Notes: a model not told the origin generated them from the sequence alone. Positions 52,171 through 62,125 are shown, numbered from the stretch's first letter. The stretch is 64,000 bases of DNA from Chitinophagaceae bacterium UBA1953 (GCA_002336115.1 DDEN01000050.1:186001-250000); one strand, 5' to 3'. A program made the numbers and translations.

Positions 52171-52698
52171 TTATGGCTTTTTTTCGGTTTTTGAAAACGA
52201 ACTGCGGATATGTGAAATATTTGCAATGACGAGAATAGTAAAGAAGAAGGCAATCATCAGCTCCATTGATACAAATACCTGGGCATTGGTACTGTTGGGT
52301 TTTATATCTCCAAAACCAGCAGTGGTAAACACCGAAATACTGTAGTAAACAAAGCTGATGAATTCTGTAACGATATTATCTTTTGGTATGGTGCCTGCAA
52401 AAGAGCCGGAACTTATGCGGAATAAACAGTAATAATCTATGGCAAATGAAACAATTACTAAAAGTATGCTTACAACTGCGAAAGACATAAATTCATGAAA
52501 ATAGAATTCTTTGTGGGCAGTTTCTTTGATGGTTTGAAATACAAAGAAGATAAAGTAGGCCGCCTTAGCAATACTTAGCACAAAGAGTAATACTTCATTG
52601 GTAACAGGGTCAGCTAAGCCATAATAATCCAGCAGAAAAATAAAAAGCCCAATAAGGATTACAATGAAATATTTATATGTTGATTTGATGTGAGCCAT
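52171..52698 (-). CDS. Two-helix potassium channel family protein
   Basis: This protein of about 175 residues starts at ATG 52698. Four membrane segments end in the selectivity filter TTAGFGDIKP (canonical TVGYGD altered) and a C-terminal helix. It is an ion channel probably for K+. It lies upstream of the universal stress gene, gap 28 bp. Confidence 0.88.
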   Translation of the reverse strand: MAHIKSTYKYFIVILIGLFIFLLDYYGLADPVTNEVLLFVLSIAKAAYFIFFVFQTIKETAHKEFYFHEFMSFAVVSILLVIVSFAIDYYCLFRISSGSFAGTIPKDNIVTEFISFVYYSISVFTTAGFGDIKPNSTNAQVFVSMELMIAFFFTILVIANISHIRSSFSKTEKKP

Positions 52699-52723
52699 AT
52701 ACTTAAATGAAATACTGTTAAAA

Positions 52724-53530
52724 TTAAAACCGGTGTACCATTCCCAATCCAATACTTCCATTCTGGTAAGAAGGCATTACCATAGTGTTCATTGGATTAT
52801 CCTTAAAAAGTTTGTGTTGAATTTTTGGATACAGCCAGTAAGCCAGTTTTGTAGAAATAATACCAACCCCTGCACCAGCCACCACATCACTCAGCCAGTG
52901 TTTATTGTTATACATTCTCAAATAGCCGGTGGTGGCCGCCATTGCATAGCCTGCTACGCCATACCAGGGTGAAACATCTTTGTATTCCAGCCGTAAAAAT
53001 TCGGCATTTGCAAAGGCTTCAGCCGTATGTCCGGAGGGGAAAGAATTATACTTGGAACCATCGGGCCGCAACTGGTGCGATATTGATTTCATTGAATAGA
53101 CTGTTCCATTTGTTATAATGTTCGACATTAAAAAAAGCATGGTTCTGTCTCTCAGGTTATGCTTTGCCTTGATGCCAAAAGCATCCAAACCAAAAACCAT
53201 TGCTGCCGGTGCAAATTGCAGATAATTGTCTATGTGAATTGGTTTGTGAGGATTTTCGGCATACATCTCGTCTTTAAATTCTCCGTTTAATCTTTGCAGT
53301 CCGTCGTTCTCAATGGCGGTAATACCATAAGCTACCATTAAGCTTGGTATTATGTAAGACTTTGCGTTGAATGATTTTTTGTGAGGTGGCAGCCGCCAGA
53401 AAAGGTTTCGCTGTGTTGTATCTTTTACAAAATGATTATTGGCAGCAGAATCAGTAACCTGTGCATTGGCACTTACTACCAATACAAACAGCGACATTAG
53501 AAAAACAGTGGTTGATTTAGAGCGTTGCAT
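52724..53530 (-). CDS. PAP2-family membrane phosphatase
   Basis: The protein has 268 residues from ATG 53530 (an earlier TTG opens the frame). It has a signal-like N-terminus and membrane helices. The motifs SHQLRPDG, FPSGHTAEAF and RMYNNKHWLSD fit the three PAP2 motifs (R-x5-H-x3-D). It hydrolyses phosphate from lipids such as undecaprenyl diphosphate or phosphatidate. It is closely similar to the protein at 56838. Confidence 0.92.
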   Translation of the reverse strand: MQRSKSTTVFLMSLFVLVVSANAQVTDSAANNHFVKDTTQRNLFWRLPPHKKSFNAKSYIIPSLMVAYGITAIENDGLQRLNGEFKDEMYAENPHKPIHIDNYLQFAPAAMVFGLDAFGIKAKHNLRDRTMLFLMSNIITNGTVYSMKSISHQLRPDGSKYNSFPSGHTAEAFANAEFLRLEYKDVSPWYGVAGYAMAATTGYLRMYNNKHWLSDVVAGAGVGIISTKLAYWLYPKIQHKLFKDNPMNTMVMPSYQNGSIGLGMVHRF

Positions 53531-53602
53531 GATGATTGAATTAATGTAAACGTATAATTGAATTCTGTACAAAAACTGAATGAGAACTAAGCAGGTAAAC
53601 AA

Positions 53603-53628
53603 AAAGGGATGTATTGCTACACCCCTTT
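53603..53628 (-). terminator. Hairpin after a PepSY-like gene
   Basis: AAAGGG pairs with CCCTTT with inner TGTA/TACA and loop TTGC. On the minus strand it is followed by TTTTTG. It ends the unit at 53677. Confidence 0.6.
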
Positions 53629-53676
53629 GCCATTGACCCTTAACCTTAGTATATGAAAAACCTAACCATGAAAAAA

Positions 53677-54120
53677 TTAGTCTTTTACTTCTTTTAAGAA
53701 TTTTCCGGCGGCATCAAAAATCACATCCTTGCCTTTTACTTCGGCTTCGTAGTTCACCTCACCATTGGCTTTGGTAATTTTAGCGGCCTCACTAATTTTA
53801 CCCATTTTATGCTGGGTTACATAGCTGGTGGCTGCTGCTGGTAATTGGGTAACAGGTATTTCCATTTCTGTTTCGTCCACCGTGCCGTTAGCATTGTACA
53901 GCACACTCATTTCATGCCCGTTGTGCTTGAAGCCGGCTTCGTACTTGCCATCTTCTTTATCCCACTTGGCTTTTGTGCCGGGATACTGTTTTTCAAAGGC
54001 CTGCTTTACTACGGCAGGAACATTTGCATGTTCATTTTTTTCTTCTTTTTCTTTTTTCTGAGCAAAAGTGGCGGTTGTAATTGAAGCTGCTGCAACCATC
54101 AGCATTAAATACTTTTTCAT
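53677..54120 (-). CDS. PepSY-like secreted protein
   Basis: This 147-residue protein has a signal peptide (LMVAAASITTATFAQ) and two PepSY-like repeats: VPAVVKQAFEKQYPGTKAKW and LPAAATSYVTQHKMGKISEA. Lys- and Glu-rich. Periplasmic role unknown. It resembles the next gene (54220), which suggests tandem duplication. Confidence 0.88.
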   Translation of the reverse strand: MKKYLMLMVAAASITTATFAQKKEKEEKNEHANVPAVVKQAFEKQYPGTKAKWDKEDGKYEAGFKHNGHEMSVLYNANGTVDETEMEIPVTQLPAAATSYVTQHKMGKISEAAKITKANGEVNYEAEVKGKDVIFDAAGKFLKEVKD

Positions 54121-54219
54121 TTTGTTTGTTTTTTAATTTTAAAAATATAATTGTAAAGCTTTAATTCAATTCTGTAGAAACACTGTAGATTTTTACAGAA
54201 TTAGGATTTTAACGTTTCC

Positions 54220-54651
54220 TCAAAACGATTGATTGACTTTGATGAAATCGCCTTCCTGGGTAAACAGTATTTGTTTGTTTCCAACAATAACTCTAAATCT
54301 AATTTCCCCTGAAGACTTTCTGATTTTTACCGCACCGGTTATTTTTTTATTTTTATAATTTTTCTCTACGTAGCTATTTATATCTGCAGGCACAGATGCT
54401 ACAGAAATAACTGTTTCTCTTTCTGACCATTTTCCATCATTATTAAATGATACGGCCCCTTTGTAATTACCGTCGGAGAAACTGGCTATGTAAAGTGTAT
54501 CCACTTTGTTCCAGGATGCCTTTTTAATACCAGGATACATTTTTGCAAACGCTTCTTTAATGATTACCGGCACTTCTGAATCTGTTATTTTTTGTGCCTG
54601 CACCGCAGCTAAACTAAAATACAAAAGGCCAACTGCTAATAATTGTTTCAT
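54220..54651 (-). CDS. PepSY-like secreted protein
   Basis: This 143-residue protein has a signal peptide (LLAVGLLYFSLAAVQAQ), then VPVIIKEAFAKMYPGIKKASW and VPADINSYVEKNYKNKKITG, the same two-repeat layout as the neighbour at 53677. It has a separate start 99 bp upstream of that gene. Confidence 0.88.
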   Translation of the reverse strand: MKQLLAVGLLYFSLAAVQAQKITDSEVPVIIKEAFAKMYPGIKKASWNKVDTLYIASFSDGNYKGAVSFNNDGKWSERETVISVASVPADINSYVEKNYKNKKITGAVKIRKSSGEIRFRVIVGNKQILFTQEGDFIKVNQSF

Positions 54652-54760
54652 AACCTTGTGATTTAATTTTATAGAATAAAACTATTACTGCATCCTGTAC
54701 AAATACTGAATTTTAAAAGCATTGATGTTAAATAATATCAAAAGCAATGCAATTATATTT

Positions 54761-55903
54761 TCATAACTGGTCTATCAACTGAATCATAATTTCTTTCCAG
54801 TAATTTGGGTTGTAATTAATATCTGCATTTCCAAACCGCACAATAATGATATTCTTTGCCGGGTAGATGTACAATAACTGCCCATACAAACCAATTGGAT
54901 AAAAACTGTTATAGGCCACAGGCCCTATGCCCATGTTATAACCATAAGAAATTTTGCCCCCTTGTTCAGTATTGCGGTTGATGCTTTCCTCAATCCATTG
55001 CTGAGGAATTATCTGCTTTCCGTTCCAGTTCCCTTTATTCAATAGTAACCTTGCAAATTTTGCAAAATCAAGTGTCCGGGCATTCAGGCAGCAAAATGCT
55101 TTTTCAATGGCGGCACTGTCATTCCTGTCTGTACTCCATAATGCAGGTGCCTCTGTACCGATTTGGCTCCATATTTTTTTCTGCAGGTAATTGCTAACGG
55201 ATTTGCCGGTTGTTCTTTCAAGTATTAATGCCAGCAACGATGGATTTTCACTTTGATAATCGAAATGCAAACCCGGCGGCTCCCTGATGGCAGATGCCAT
55301 AATATTTTTTCTAAGTGTGGTGCCGTAATAAAACTGTAACTGGTCCGACTCCGGATTGAATACACTCTCCGTAAATTTTAATCCTGATGTGTGCCGCAGT
55401 AAATCTTTAATGGTTATTAAACTATAGCCGGGCTTGTCCTTCCATTCGGTTATATAATCAGTTATTGGGTCAGTCACATTTTTTATATAGCCTTATTTAA
55501 TAGCAATACCAACAAGCATGGTGATATATGCTTTTGCAATGGAGAAACTGGTAACATTTTTTGTTGCAGAATAATTGTCAGCATAGTACTCGTACAATAA
55601 ACTGTCGTTTCTTATAATAGCAAACGAAATTGTTTTATGCAGTTTTACAAACTGATTTAAGGTTACTCCAGTTGCGTTAAGTGATTTGTTTTCGATACGG
55701 ATATGCTTTACCACATCGGGTGTATCGTTTGCTTTTTTAAAACTGAATATGGAAGAATCTGGCCCCTGTAATACGGTTCGGTAGGGAAAACGTTTTGCAT
55801 CCTTTTCATCGGGCAAATTGTAATACACCGGTTTTATTATTTTACAGGAGCAGCATACTGCCAGTAAAAAACAGAAGGTTGGTATTGTAAAGTGCCGGTT
55901 CAT
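54761..55903 (-). pseudogene. Serine hydrolase (beta-lactamase-like) interrupted by one in-frame stop
   Basis: The N-terminal part (136 residues, lipoprotein signal with CCSC) contains the active-site SxxK motif in SFSIAKAYITMLVGIAIK. A TAA at 55495-55493 then interrupts. Reading through in the same frame gives GYIKNVTDPITDY and continues as the C-terminal 238 residues with RHTSGLKF, QSENPSLLA and the rest of the fold. Only this stop separates them, so one base change (for example GAA or CAA to TAA) has broken the gene. It is most likely a recent pseudogene or a sequencing error. The separate C-terminal frame starting at GTG 55477 would lack the nucleophile. Confidence 0.9.
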
Positions 55904-55904
55904 C

Positions 55905-56816
55905 TTATAGTGAAATTGCTTTCCTGATTTGTTTGTTTTTTGTTCTATGCCTTAAGGTGGTTACCTTACCCGACAGGTAGCCAATTGCTATAGCAAGCGG
56001 ATAATCACCTGCCCAATGCACTTCTGTATTCATCATTGCAAATGCAGATAATCCTATTAACGTATATCCCACAGGTTTTATCCATTTCTTTTCGGGATAG
56101 TTGTAAGACAGCACAGTAACTGTAGCCATCATGGTGGACAGATGCCCCGATGGGAAGGCATCGTAAGCACTGGTATTTATTTGGTAGTTAGCAAATGATG
56201 GAAACGGTTGCCATCGTCCTCCACTTTGTGTGGCAAGGAAGGGGCTTTCCCTGCCAGTTATGCGTTTTATAATTTGGGTAGTTACTCCCATAGTTACAAA
56301 TGTCTCAGCCAAATCAGTTGCTGTATTTATTGCCCGCCAGTCCTTTTTTATTTTTCCATAAATCCATAAGCCACCGGCAAGCATCATACTTGTGCCGCCT
56401 TCGCCAATCTGGTACAATGCTGTATTCAGGTTTTTGGGGATTTTAATAATTTTTGTTGTACCGAATTTCAGCAAGATGTTATAATCGGTCTGTGGGTTCA
56501 ACCCCATATCGTCACTTCTGTTCCTTACCCAATTAATAATCTCCTGGTCTTTTGCTATAAATATAGCGGTGCCGGCTGCCACCACAGTAAGGCTAATCCA
56601 ATTTCGCTTTTGTACAGGCGACTTTGTTATATACCATAAATCAGCAGGAACTTTTGCAAGGCTCCTGAACAAATTTGGTTTTGAAAAAGTGAGTGTATCA
56701 GATTTGTAGAAATACTGAACAGTATCATTAAATTGATGTCGCTGAATACGGTGCTGTGAAAATGAAGGTGAACTACATACCAACAGGAATAAAAATAAAA
56801 TGACTGTTTGCTTCAT
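55905..56816 (-). CDS. PAP2-like membrane phosphatase (divergent)
   Basis: This protein of about 303 residues has a signal peptide and several membrane helices. The first motif (KRITGRESPF) and the third (NTEVHWAGD) deviate: the Arg six residues before His is replaced by Met, while the FPSGHLST motif is kept. It probably keeps the fold but may be weak or act on a different substrate. Its stop is 1 base from the next gene's start. Confidence 0.85.
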   Translation of the reverse strand: MKQTVILFLFLLVCSSPSFSQHRIQRHQFNDTVQYFYKSDTLTFSKPNLFRSLAKVPADLWYITKSPVQKRNWISLTVVAAGTAIFIAKDQEIINWVRNRSDDMGLNPQTDYNILLKFGTTKIIKIPKNLNTALYQIGEGGTSMMLAGGLWIYGKIKKDWRAINTATDLAETFVTMGVTTQIIKRITGRESPFLATQSGGRWQPFPSFANYQINTSAYDAFPSGHLSTMMATVTVLSYNYPEKKWIKPVGYTLIGLSAFAMMNTEVHWAGDYPLAIAIGYLSGKVTTLRHRTKNKQIRKAISL

Positions 56817-56837
56817 CAATTTAATAGAGGATTAATT

Positions 56838-57650
56838 TTATTTTCCTGCAAAGGAATGAACAAGTGAAAAGCCAATGGTTTTATTCTGATAGTAAGGCAT
56901 CACCATTGTGTTCATTGGTTTGTCTTTAAAAAATGTTCGTTTAATGGAAGGATAAATCCAATAGGCAAGTTTAGTTGTAATGATGCCGATACCTGCACCG
57001 GGTGCCAAATCCCGGAACCAATGCCGGTTGTTATACATTCGCAGGTAGGCAGTGGTAGTTGCCATGGCGTAGCCTGCAATGCCATACCACGGCGATACAT
57101 CTTTATACTCCTGGTGCAGAAATTCCGCTGCTACAAATGCTGTTGCTGTGTGGCCCGAAGGAAATGCGTTGGTACCAAATCCATCAGGCCGCTGCACTCT
57201 TGTAATAGCCTTTAATGATTGCACCGTAATGCCCATCATGGCATTGGATAAAAGATAAATCATTGTTCTGTCCCTGAAATTATTTTTACCTTTTATACCC
57301 ATCGCATTCAAGCCATATACAGCCGCTGCCGGTGCATACTGCAGGTAGTTATCTACAGTAATGGGTTTGTGCGGCCGCTCTGTCCATATTTCTTCTTTGA
57401 TGCTATTGTCTAAATTTTGCAATCCATCATTCTCCAGTGCAATAAATCCATAGGTAATTAATCCGGCTGGTAGCAGCAATGATTTTATTCTCTTTCCTTT
57501 TTCATTCATTTCAGCCATACTTGTTTTGAATGATTCAAAAGGTTTTGCTGTAACCTGCGAATTGTTTGTGTGAATGCTGTCAGTAACCTGTGCGTTTAGT
57601 AATGCGGTACTAAAGAATGTAAACAGCAGTATTGTAAATAACTTTTGCAT
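56838..57650 (-). CDS. PAP2-family membrane phosphatase
   Basis: The protein has 270 residues from ATG 57650. It has a signal peptide (LFTILLFTFFSTALLNAQ) and motifs VQRPDGFG, FPSGHTATAF and RMYNNRHWFRD. The sequence is close to the protein at 52724, including the tail NTMVMPYYQN. The tandem or dispersed duplication may widen the range of lipid phosphates handled. Confidence 0.9.
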   Translation of the reverse strand: MQKLFTILLFTFFSTALLNAQVTDSIHTNNSQVTAKPFESFKTSMAEMNEKGKRIKSLLLPAGLITYGFIALENDGLQNLDNSIKEEIWTERPHKPITVDNYLQYAPAAAVYGLNAMGIKGKNNFRDRTMIYLLSNAMMGITVQSLKAITRVQRPDGFGTNAFPSGHTATAFVAAEFLHQEYKDVSPWYGIAGYAMATTTAYLRMYNNRHWFRDLAPGAGIGIITTKLAYWIYPSIKRTFFKDKPMNTMVMPYYQNKTIGFSLVHSFAGK

Positions 57651-57663
57651 AATGGGTGTTTTA

Positions 57664-58569
57664 TTATTCAGGATATATATACACAACTGGATTGCATTTA
57701 ACCATTGCAGAAAAGTAACCGATTGCCTTACTCCCAAACTGTCCGTCTCTTAAAAACACCGGTTCCACAAATGGATTAAACTGTGCCAGCTTTTGTTTAT
57801 CCAACTGGTCAAAAAAATCGAAAGCATTTTTATCAATAGTCTGGATATACACCAACCCTTTTGTACCCGGCTTGTGAGAGTAAGCTGGCTCAATTACTAT
57901 TTTAAACTGCTGACCGTTCTGGCCTGCATCGTTATAAACAGAACGGCCTAATTCATGCACTTTCACACTGTCACGGCCAAGGCAGGCACTGGCTATTTTC
58001 TGGCTTGCTAATTGGGTGCTGGTGTCAACATACCGTTCCATTTCGTACCTGTAATAATCGGTCTGCGAAGGGATGTCTTTAAAATAAACAATCACACCTT
58101 CATGCTCGCCGTATAAGTCTTTAAATACTGGTGTAAAGGAAGTACTGTCTATTGTAGCTTTTGAAAGATTTGCCGTGGAAGCAGTAGCAGTGTAAGTATC
58201 TGTTCCGCTGCTGATAGTTAATGTATAAGTTTTATTTAGCTGAACAGTTGTGTTCCCTTTGTAGTAGTAATTGTATTGGCAGTATAGTTTATCGTAACTG
58301 CTGTCAAGTTTCAATATGTCTGTACTTGTACCATCGCTGATTTTTACAACAGCATTGCGAACTACCAAATCAGCAAAGCTCACTTTCTTATCAAAGTAAG
58401 GAACAGTACGGTTGAAATAAACGATTGCAACACTGTCTGGCTCCAGCATACTTTGTATGCTTACCTTACCAGTGTATGGTGGCGGGGTTATTGTAATTGT
58501 TTTTTCGCAGGCTGTGAAAATGAATGATGCGGATAAAACAACGATTGTATAAATAAATACTTTCTTCAT
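57664..58569 (-). CDS. DUF4249 outer membrane lipoprotein
   Basis: This 301-residue protein has a lipobox in SASFIFTAC. It shows the DUF4249 pattern GKVSIQSMLEPDSVAIVYFNRTVPYFDKK and late VFLRDGQFG. Such proteins are paired with TonB receptors of the type encoded upstream. It is probably surface-exposed and assists uptake, with a 10-bp gap to the receptor gene. Confidence 0.9.
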   Translation of the reverse strand: MKKVFIYTIVVLSASFIFTACEKTITITPPPYTGKVSIQSMLEPDSVAIVYFNRTVPYFDKKVSFADLVVRNAVVKISDGTSTDILKLDSSYDKLYCQYNYYYKGNTTVQLNKTYTLTISSGTDTYTATASTANLSKATIDSTSFTPVFKDLYGEHEGVIVYFKDIPSQTDYYRYEMERYVDTSTQLASQKIASACLGRDSVKVHELGRSVYNDAGQNGQQFKIVIEPAYSHKPGTKGLVYIQTIDKNAFDFFDQLDKQKLAQFNPFVEPVFLRDGQFGSKAIGYFSAMVKCNPVVYIYPE

Positions 58570-58579
58570 GCTGCTGTTG

Positions 58580-60862
58580 TTAAAATTTGAAATTGAAACT
58601 CACACTGGGAATAAATGGAAGTAATGATACCTGCCTTGCTTCCGGTTGTTTGGTATCTGCATTGGTAGTGAGATATACAAAGTAGGGATTGAGGCGGCTG
58701 TATAAATTATATGCCCCAAACACCCATTCCCGTTCATATTTTTTACCCCAGAACTTTACTGTTTTCTTATTTGAAAAACTTACATCAAGCCGGTGATAGC
58801 TCCTGAGCCTTGCATTATTGCGGCTGGTGAAATCATAGTAAACACCATCATACAAGGAACCATTTACCGGAACAGTTACCCGGCCTGCAGGTAAAGTAAA
58901 TGCCCTGCCGGTGTAAAAAACAAAATCTGCCGATACGGTCCAGTGCTTGTTAAGTTCATAACTTCCTGCAATTGATAAATTGTGTCTTCTGTCGAATGAT
59001 GCAGGAAACATTGCACCACGGTTTAGCTCCGGAAACTGTTGTGTTGTTTTACTCAGCGTATAGCTTACCCATCCTGTTAACCGTCCTACGTTCTTCTTTA
59101 CAAATAATTCAATACCGTAAGATTTGCCTTTACCAAAAGTGAGAATACTGTCAAGGTTGGTGCTTAATACAATCTGTGAACCTTCTTTAAAAAGTACCTG
59201 GTTATCCATTGTTTTATAGTAAGCTTCTACACTTGCTTCAATGCCATTGTCACTAAAGTTTTTAAATAACCCAACGGCTACCTGCGAACTTTTTTGTGGC
59301 TTAATAAGGCTGCTGCTGCTTAACCATGTATCGGTAGGCAATGATGCTGTACTGCTTGGTACTGCATGTAGAAATTGGTTCATCAATGTCCACGATGCTT
59401 TTAATGAAGTAGTTGGGTTCAATGAAACTTTTGTTGTAATCCGGGGTTCTATACCTGCATAAGAAGCGCCGCCGCCATTGAAGTAAGGAATACGAACTCC
59501 ATAATTAACTGAAAGGGTCTTTGAGATATCATATTCATCACTCAGATAAAAAGCCAGTTCACTGGAAAGTCTTTTTGTAATACTGTCCTTATTAATAGTA
59601 ATCTGATTGCCCCGGCGGGGAACTTTGGAAGATACTGCCGAAGGATAGAGTGTGTGATAGGTATAAGCAAACCCTGCCTTTATTTTATGTTTATTATTAG
59701 GGGAGAATGTAAAATCTGTTTTAGCACTCAGGTCTTTTATGCCGGTATAAAGCACTTCATAATAACTATTTTGAGTAGTGCCCAATCCTAAATGATAATC
59801 ATTGTAAATAAGCGATGTGTTTGAAAATATTTTGTTGCCAAAAATGTGGTTCCACCTGAATGTGCCTGTGGTATTTCCGAAATCGGTTTTATAATTTAAA
59901 CTGTTGGCACCTGTATAACCTGCGTTATCGTTACCCTTAAAAAAACTTAGGAAAATATGGTCTTTCTTTCCTAACTCATAATTCATTTTGGCATTGAAAT
60001 CATAAAAGGAATAATTGGTGCTTTTTGATGTGGCTGGTTTTAGCAATAAATTAATGTAGCTTTTTCTTGCACTAACAATAAACGATGATTTGTTTTTTTG
60101 AATAGGGCCCTGAAATGTGAGATTGGTGCTAAGTAAACCGATACCGCCTTCTGTCTGGTACTTTGTTTTATTTCCTTCCTTCATGGTGATGTTGAGTATT
60201 GAACTCAGCCTGCCGCCGTATTCAGCAGGAAAACCACCTTTAATCAACTGCACATGATTAATAGAATTTACATTGAATGTGCTGAAGAGGCCAAAGAGGT
60301 GATTGGGATTATAAACCGTTGCCTCATCTAATTGCACCAGGTTTTGGTCCAGGTTGCCGCCCCGTACATAGAAGCCGGCCGTACCTTCCTGGCCAGCCTG
60401 TACACCGGGCAGCAACTGGATAATTTTCATCACATCCCTTTCACCCATCAACACCGGAAAGTTTTTTATCGCTTTAATAGGCACATCAATAACTCCCATC
60501 TGTGCTTTCTGTACATTTCGGTTATTTCTTGCAGAGCTTACAACCACTTCTCCTAAACTGCCTGCACTGTTTTCCATCAAAACATCAAACTGAACATTTT
60601 CTTTAGCAGTAATTTTTTTTGCGTTGATTTTATAACCCTGGTATGTAATCAACAATTCTATGGTGTCAGTTGCATTGGCGGTAAGAGAAAAGAAACCGTA
60701 CTGATTGGTACTGGTACCGGTCTTTGTATTTACATTCACTACCGAAGCGCCGATTAATGCTTCTTTGGAAGCGGCATCTTTTACATAGCCGCTGATGGTA
60801 ATTTTTTGAGCAGTGCTATGCAGGCTTAGGGCCAGCAAAAACAGCAATAAAATATTCTTCAT
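58580..60862 (-). CDS. TonB-dependent outer membrane receptor with DUF4249 partner
   Basis: This 760-residue protein has a signal peptide, a carboxypeptidase-regulatory-like domain (GYVKDAASKEALIGASVVNV), a plug with LPGVQAGQEGTAGFYVRGG and QLDEATVYNPNHLFGLFSTF, and a barrel ending SLLPFIPSVSFNFKF. The pair with a DUF4249 lipoprotein suggests uptake of a specific, unknown compound. No SusD is present. Confidence 0.93.
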   Translation of the reverse strand: MKNILLLFLLALSLHSTAQKITISGYVKDAASKEALIGASVVNVNTKTGTSTNQYGFFSLTANATDTIELLITYQGYKINAKKITAKENVQFDVLMENSAGSLGEVVVSSARNNRNVQKAQMGVIDVPIKAIKNFPVLMGERDVMKIIQLLPGVQAGQEGTAGFYVRGGNLDQNLVQLDEATVYNPNHLFGLFSTFNVNSINHVQLIKGGFPAEYGGRLSSILNITMKEGNKTKYQTEGGIGLLSTNLTFQGPIQKNKSSFIVSARKSYINLLLKPATSKSTNYSFYDFNAKMNYELGKKDHIFLSFFKGNDNAGYTGANSLNYKTDFGNTTGTFRWNHIFGNKIFSNTSLIYNDYHLGLGTTQNSYYEVLYTGIKDLSAKTDFTFSPNNKHKIKAGFAYTYHTLYPSAVSSKVPRRGNQITINKDSITKRLSSELAFYLSDEYDISKTLSVNYGVRIPYFNGGGASYAGIEPRITTKVSLNPTTSLKASWTLMNQFLHAVPSSTASLPTDTWLSSSSLIKPQKSSQVAVGLFKNFSDNGIEASVEAYYKTMDNQVLFKEGSQIVLSTNLDSILTFGKGKSYGIELFVKKNVGRLTGWVSYTLSKTTQQFPELNRGAMFPASFDRRHNLSIAGSYELNKHWTVSADFVFYTGRAFTLPAGRVTVPVNGSLYDGVYYDFTSRNNARLRSYHRLDVSFSNKKTVKFWGKKYEREWVFGAYNLYSRLNPYFVYLTTNADTKQPEARQVSLLPFIPSVSFNFKF

Positions 60863-60930
60863 CCTTTATCCGGTTTAAAATTCTTTTCAGAAAGCAGTTT
60901 AGAAAAAACGAAAGAGAGCTGTGTTTGTCA

Positions 60931-61566
60931 TCAAACCACAATTTGCATCCGCCTGTTATAAGCTTGAGGTTTTACTTTTTCAATTTTCTTAATCCACTGT
61001 TGCTTTATCGGTTCCAGCATTTGTTGTCCGAAGCCAGTGAAATAATGATGAGATTTCAAAAATTCAATATTGTTGATGTCCCATTCCTTCTCAGAAATAG
61101 ATGTGTTATAGTAACTCTGTAGTTCGAGCCTGAGCAACTCCGTTCTTTCTTTGAAATTATTTGAGCCTAAATGAAAGAGGTCGGCATCGCATATTACCTT
61201 ATCCATTCCGCTTAAAGGGTGCTGCGGCATTTTTGTAGCAAGAATGCAGGCAGACACTTTTGCAATTACCGGCTGACGGATAGAATGCTTTAGAAGAAAT
61301 GATTCAGCAATCCTGATGCTCTCTGCTTCATGGCCTTCTATACGGCCGGTAGTAAACCCCGTGTCATGAAACCATGCAGCAATTATTAAAATGGCTTTTT
61401 CTTCTTCACTAAACTGATAAAAAGTAGCAATACCTTCAACAGCTTCTGCAACCTGCATGGTGTGTGCAAGATTGTGAAATACAAACCTTGGGTCAAGTTT
61501 TGTAGTGAGTAAAACTGTTACTTCATTTTTTACCGAGGCGATTATTTTTAAATTAGATTCTGTCAT
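60931..61566 (-). CDS. HD-domain metal-dependent phosphohydrolase
   Basis: This protein of about 211 residues starts at ATG 61566. It contains HNLAHTMQVAEAVEGIA and AAWFHDTGF with ESIRIAESFL, VICDADLFHLG, the HD domain metal ligands H, HD and D. Similar soluble HD proteins act on nucleotides or cyclic nucleotides. Substrate unknown. Confidence 0.92.
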   Translation of the reverse strand: MTESNLKIIASVKNEVTVLLTTKLDPRFVFHNLAHTMQVAEAVEGIATFYQFSEEEKAILIIAAWFHDTGFTTGRIEGHEAESIRIAESFLLKHSIRQPVIAKVSACILATKMPQHPLSGMDKVICDADLFHLGSNNFKERTELLRLELQSYYNTSISEKEWDINNIEFLKSHHYFTGFGQQMLEPIKQQWIKKIEKVKPQAYNRRMQIVV

Positions 61567-61603
61567 TGACTGATATTTTCGCTGATGCAAAAAGGTTTAA
61601 AAC

Positions 61604-61628
61604 AGCTCCCTGAAAAAATCAGGGAGCT
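61604..61628. terminator. Perfect 10-bp hairpin between HD and lipoprotein genes
   Basis: AGCTCCCTGA and TCAGGGAGCT pair around five A residues on the + strand. A T-rich loop and tail follow on the minus strand. It probably ends transcripts of the gene at 61653. Confidence 0.7.
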
Positions 61629-61652
61629 TACCCTAAAAGTGCAAATGAAAAA

Positions 61653-62072
61653 CTATTTTCCCTCTGGTATTTCACATTCGCAAACACCAGGAAGCTTTGG
61701 GTCTGAATGGCCGGTTGAGTCTTCAAAATTTCCGTCATGGTCAAGGTCAATCTCTTCCATAATGAAGGACCCTGTTTTTGTAAACTCAGCTAATTTTTTC
61801 TGGTTTACCGGTTGTATAAAATAAGCACAGTAGCCTATACTGTCTTTTTGAAACCAGGTATCTACCGTTAACGAAGGATAGCGGACAGCAAAAGAATCTT
61901 TTACTACCTGCGGCACAGCAGTGGCTGCAATTACGGGGCAATGATTTTCATTTTCATTACCATCTTTCTTTCCATCCTTGGAACAACTTGCAAAAAACAC
62001 CATACAACCAATGGCAACAATGGATGCAAAAATGATTACAGGTGCGGTTGTAAAAAACATTGCTTTTTTCAT
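61653..62072 (-). CDS. Small lipoprotein of unknown function
   Basis: This protein of about 139 residues starts at ATG 62072. The signal and lipobox read IGCMVFFASCSKDGKK. It then has PQVVKDSFAVRYPSLTVDTW with cysteines near the end (CECEIP). The part after the linker recalls PepSY-like proteins, but no family is sure. It follows the barrel gene on the same strand. Confidence 0.8.
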   Translation of the reverse strand: MKKAMFFTTAPVIIFASIVAIGCMVFFASCSKDGKKDGNENENHCPVIAATAVPQVVKDSFAVRYPSLTVDTWFQKDSIGYCAYFIQPVNQKKLAEFTKTGSFIMEEIDLDHDGNFEDSTGHSDPKLPGVCECEIPEGK

Positions 62073-62125
62073 GATATTATTTTTTAGAATAGACAACAGG
62101 TTATTTGATTTTAGTTGGGAGTATT

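Noticed and set aside
54761..55477. Independent 238-residue serine hydrolase starting at GTG 55477
   Set aside because: It lacks the SxxK nucleophile and is in frame with the upstream half across a single stop, so it is the rear part of one broken gene.
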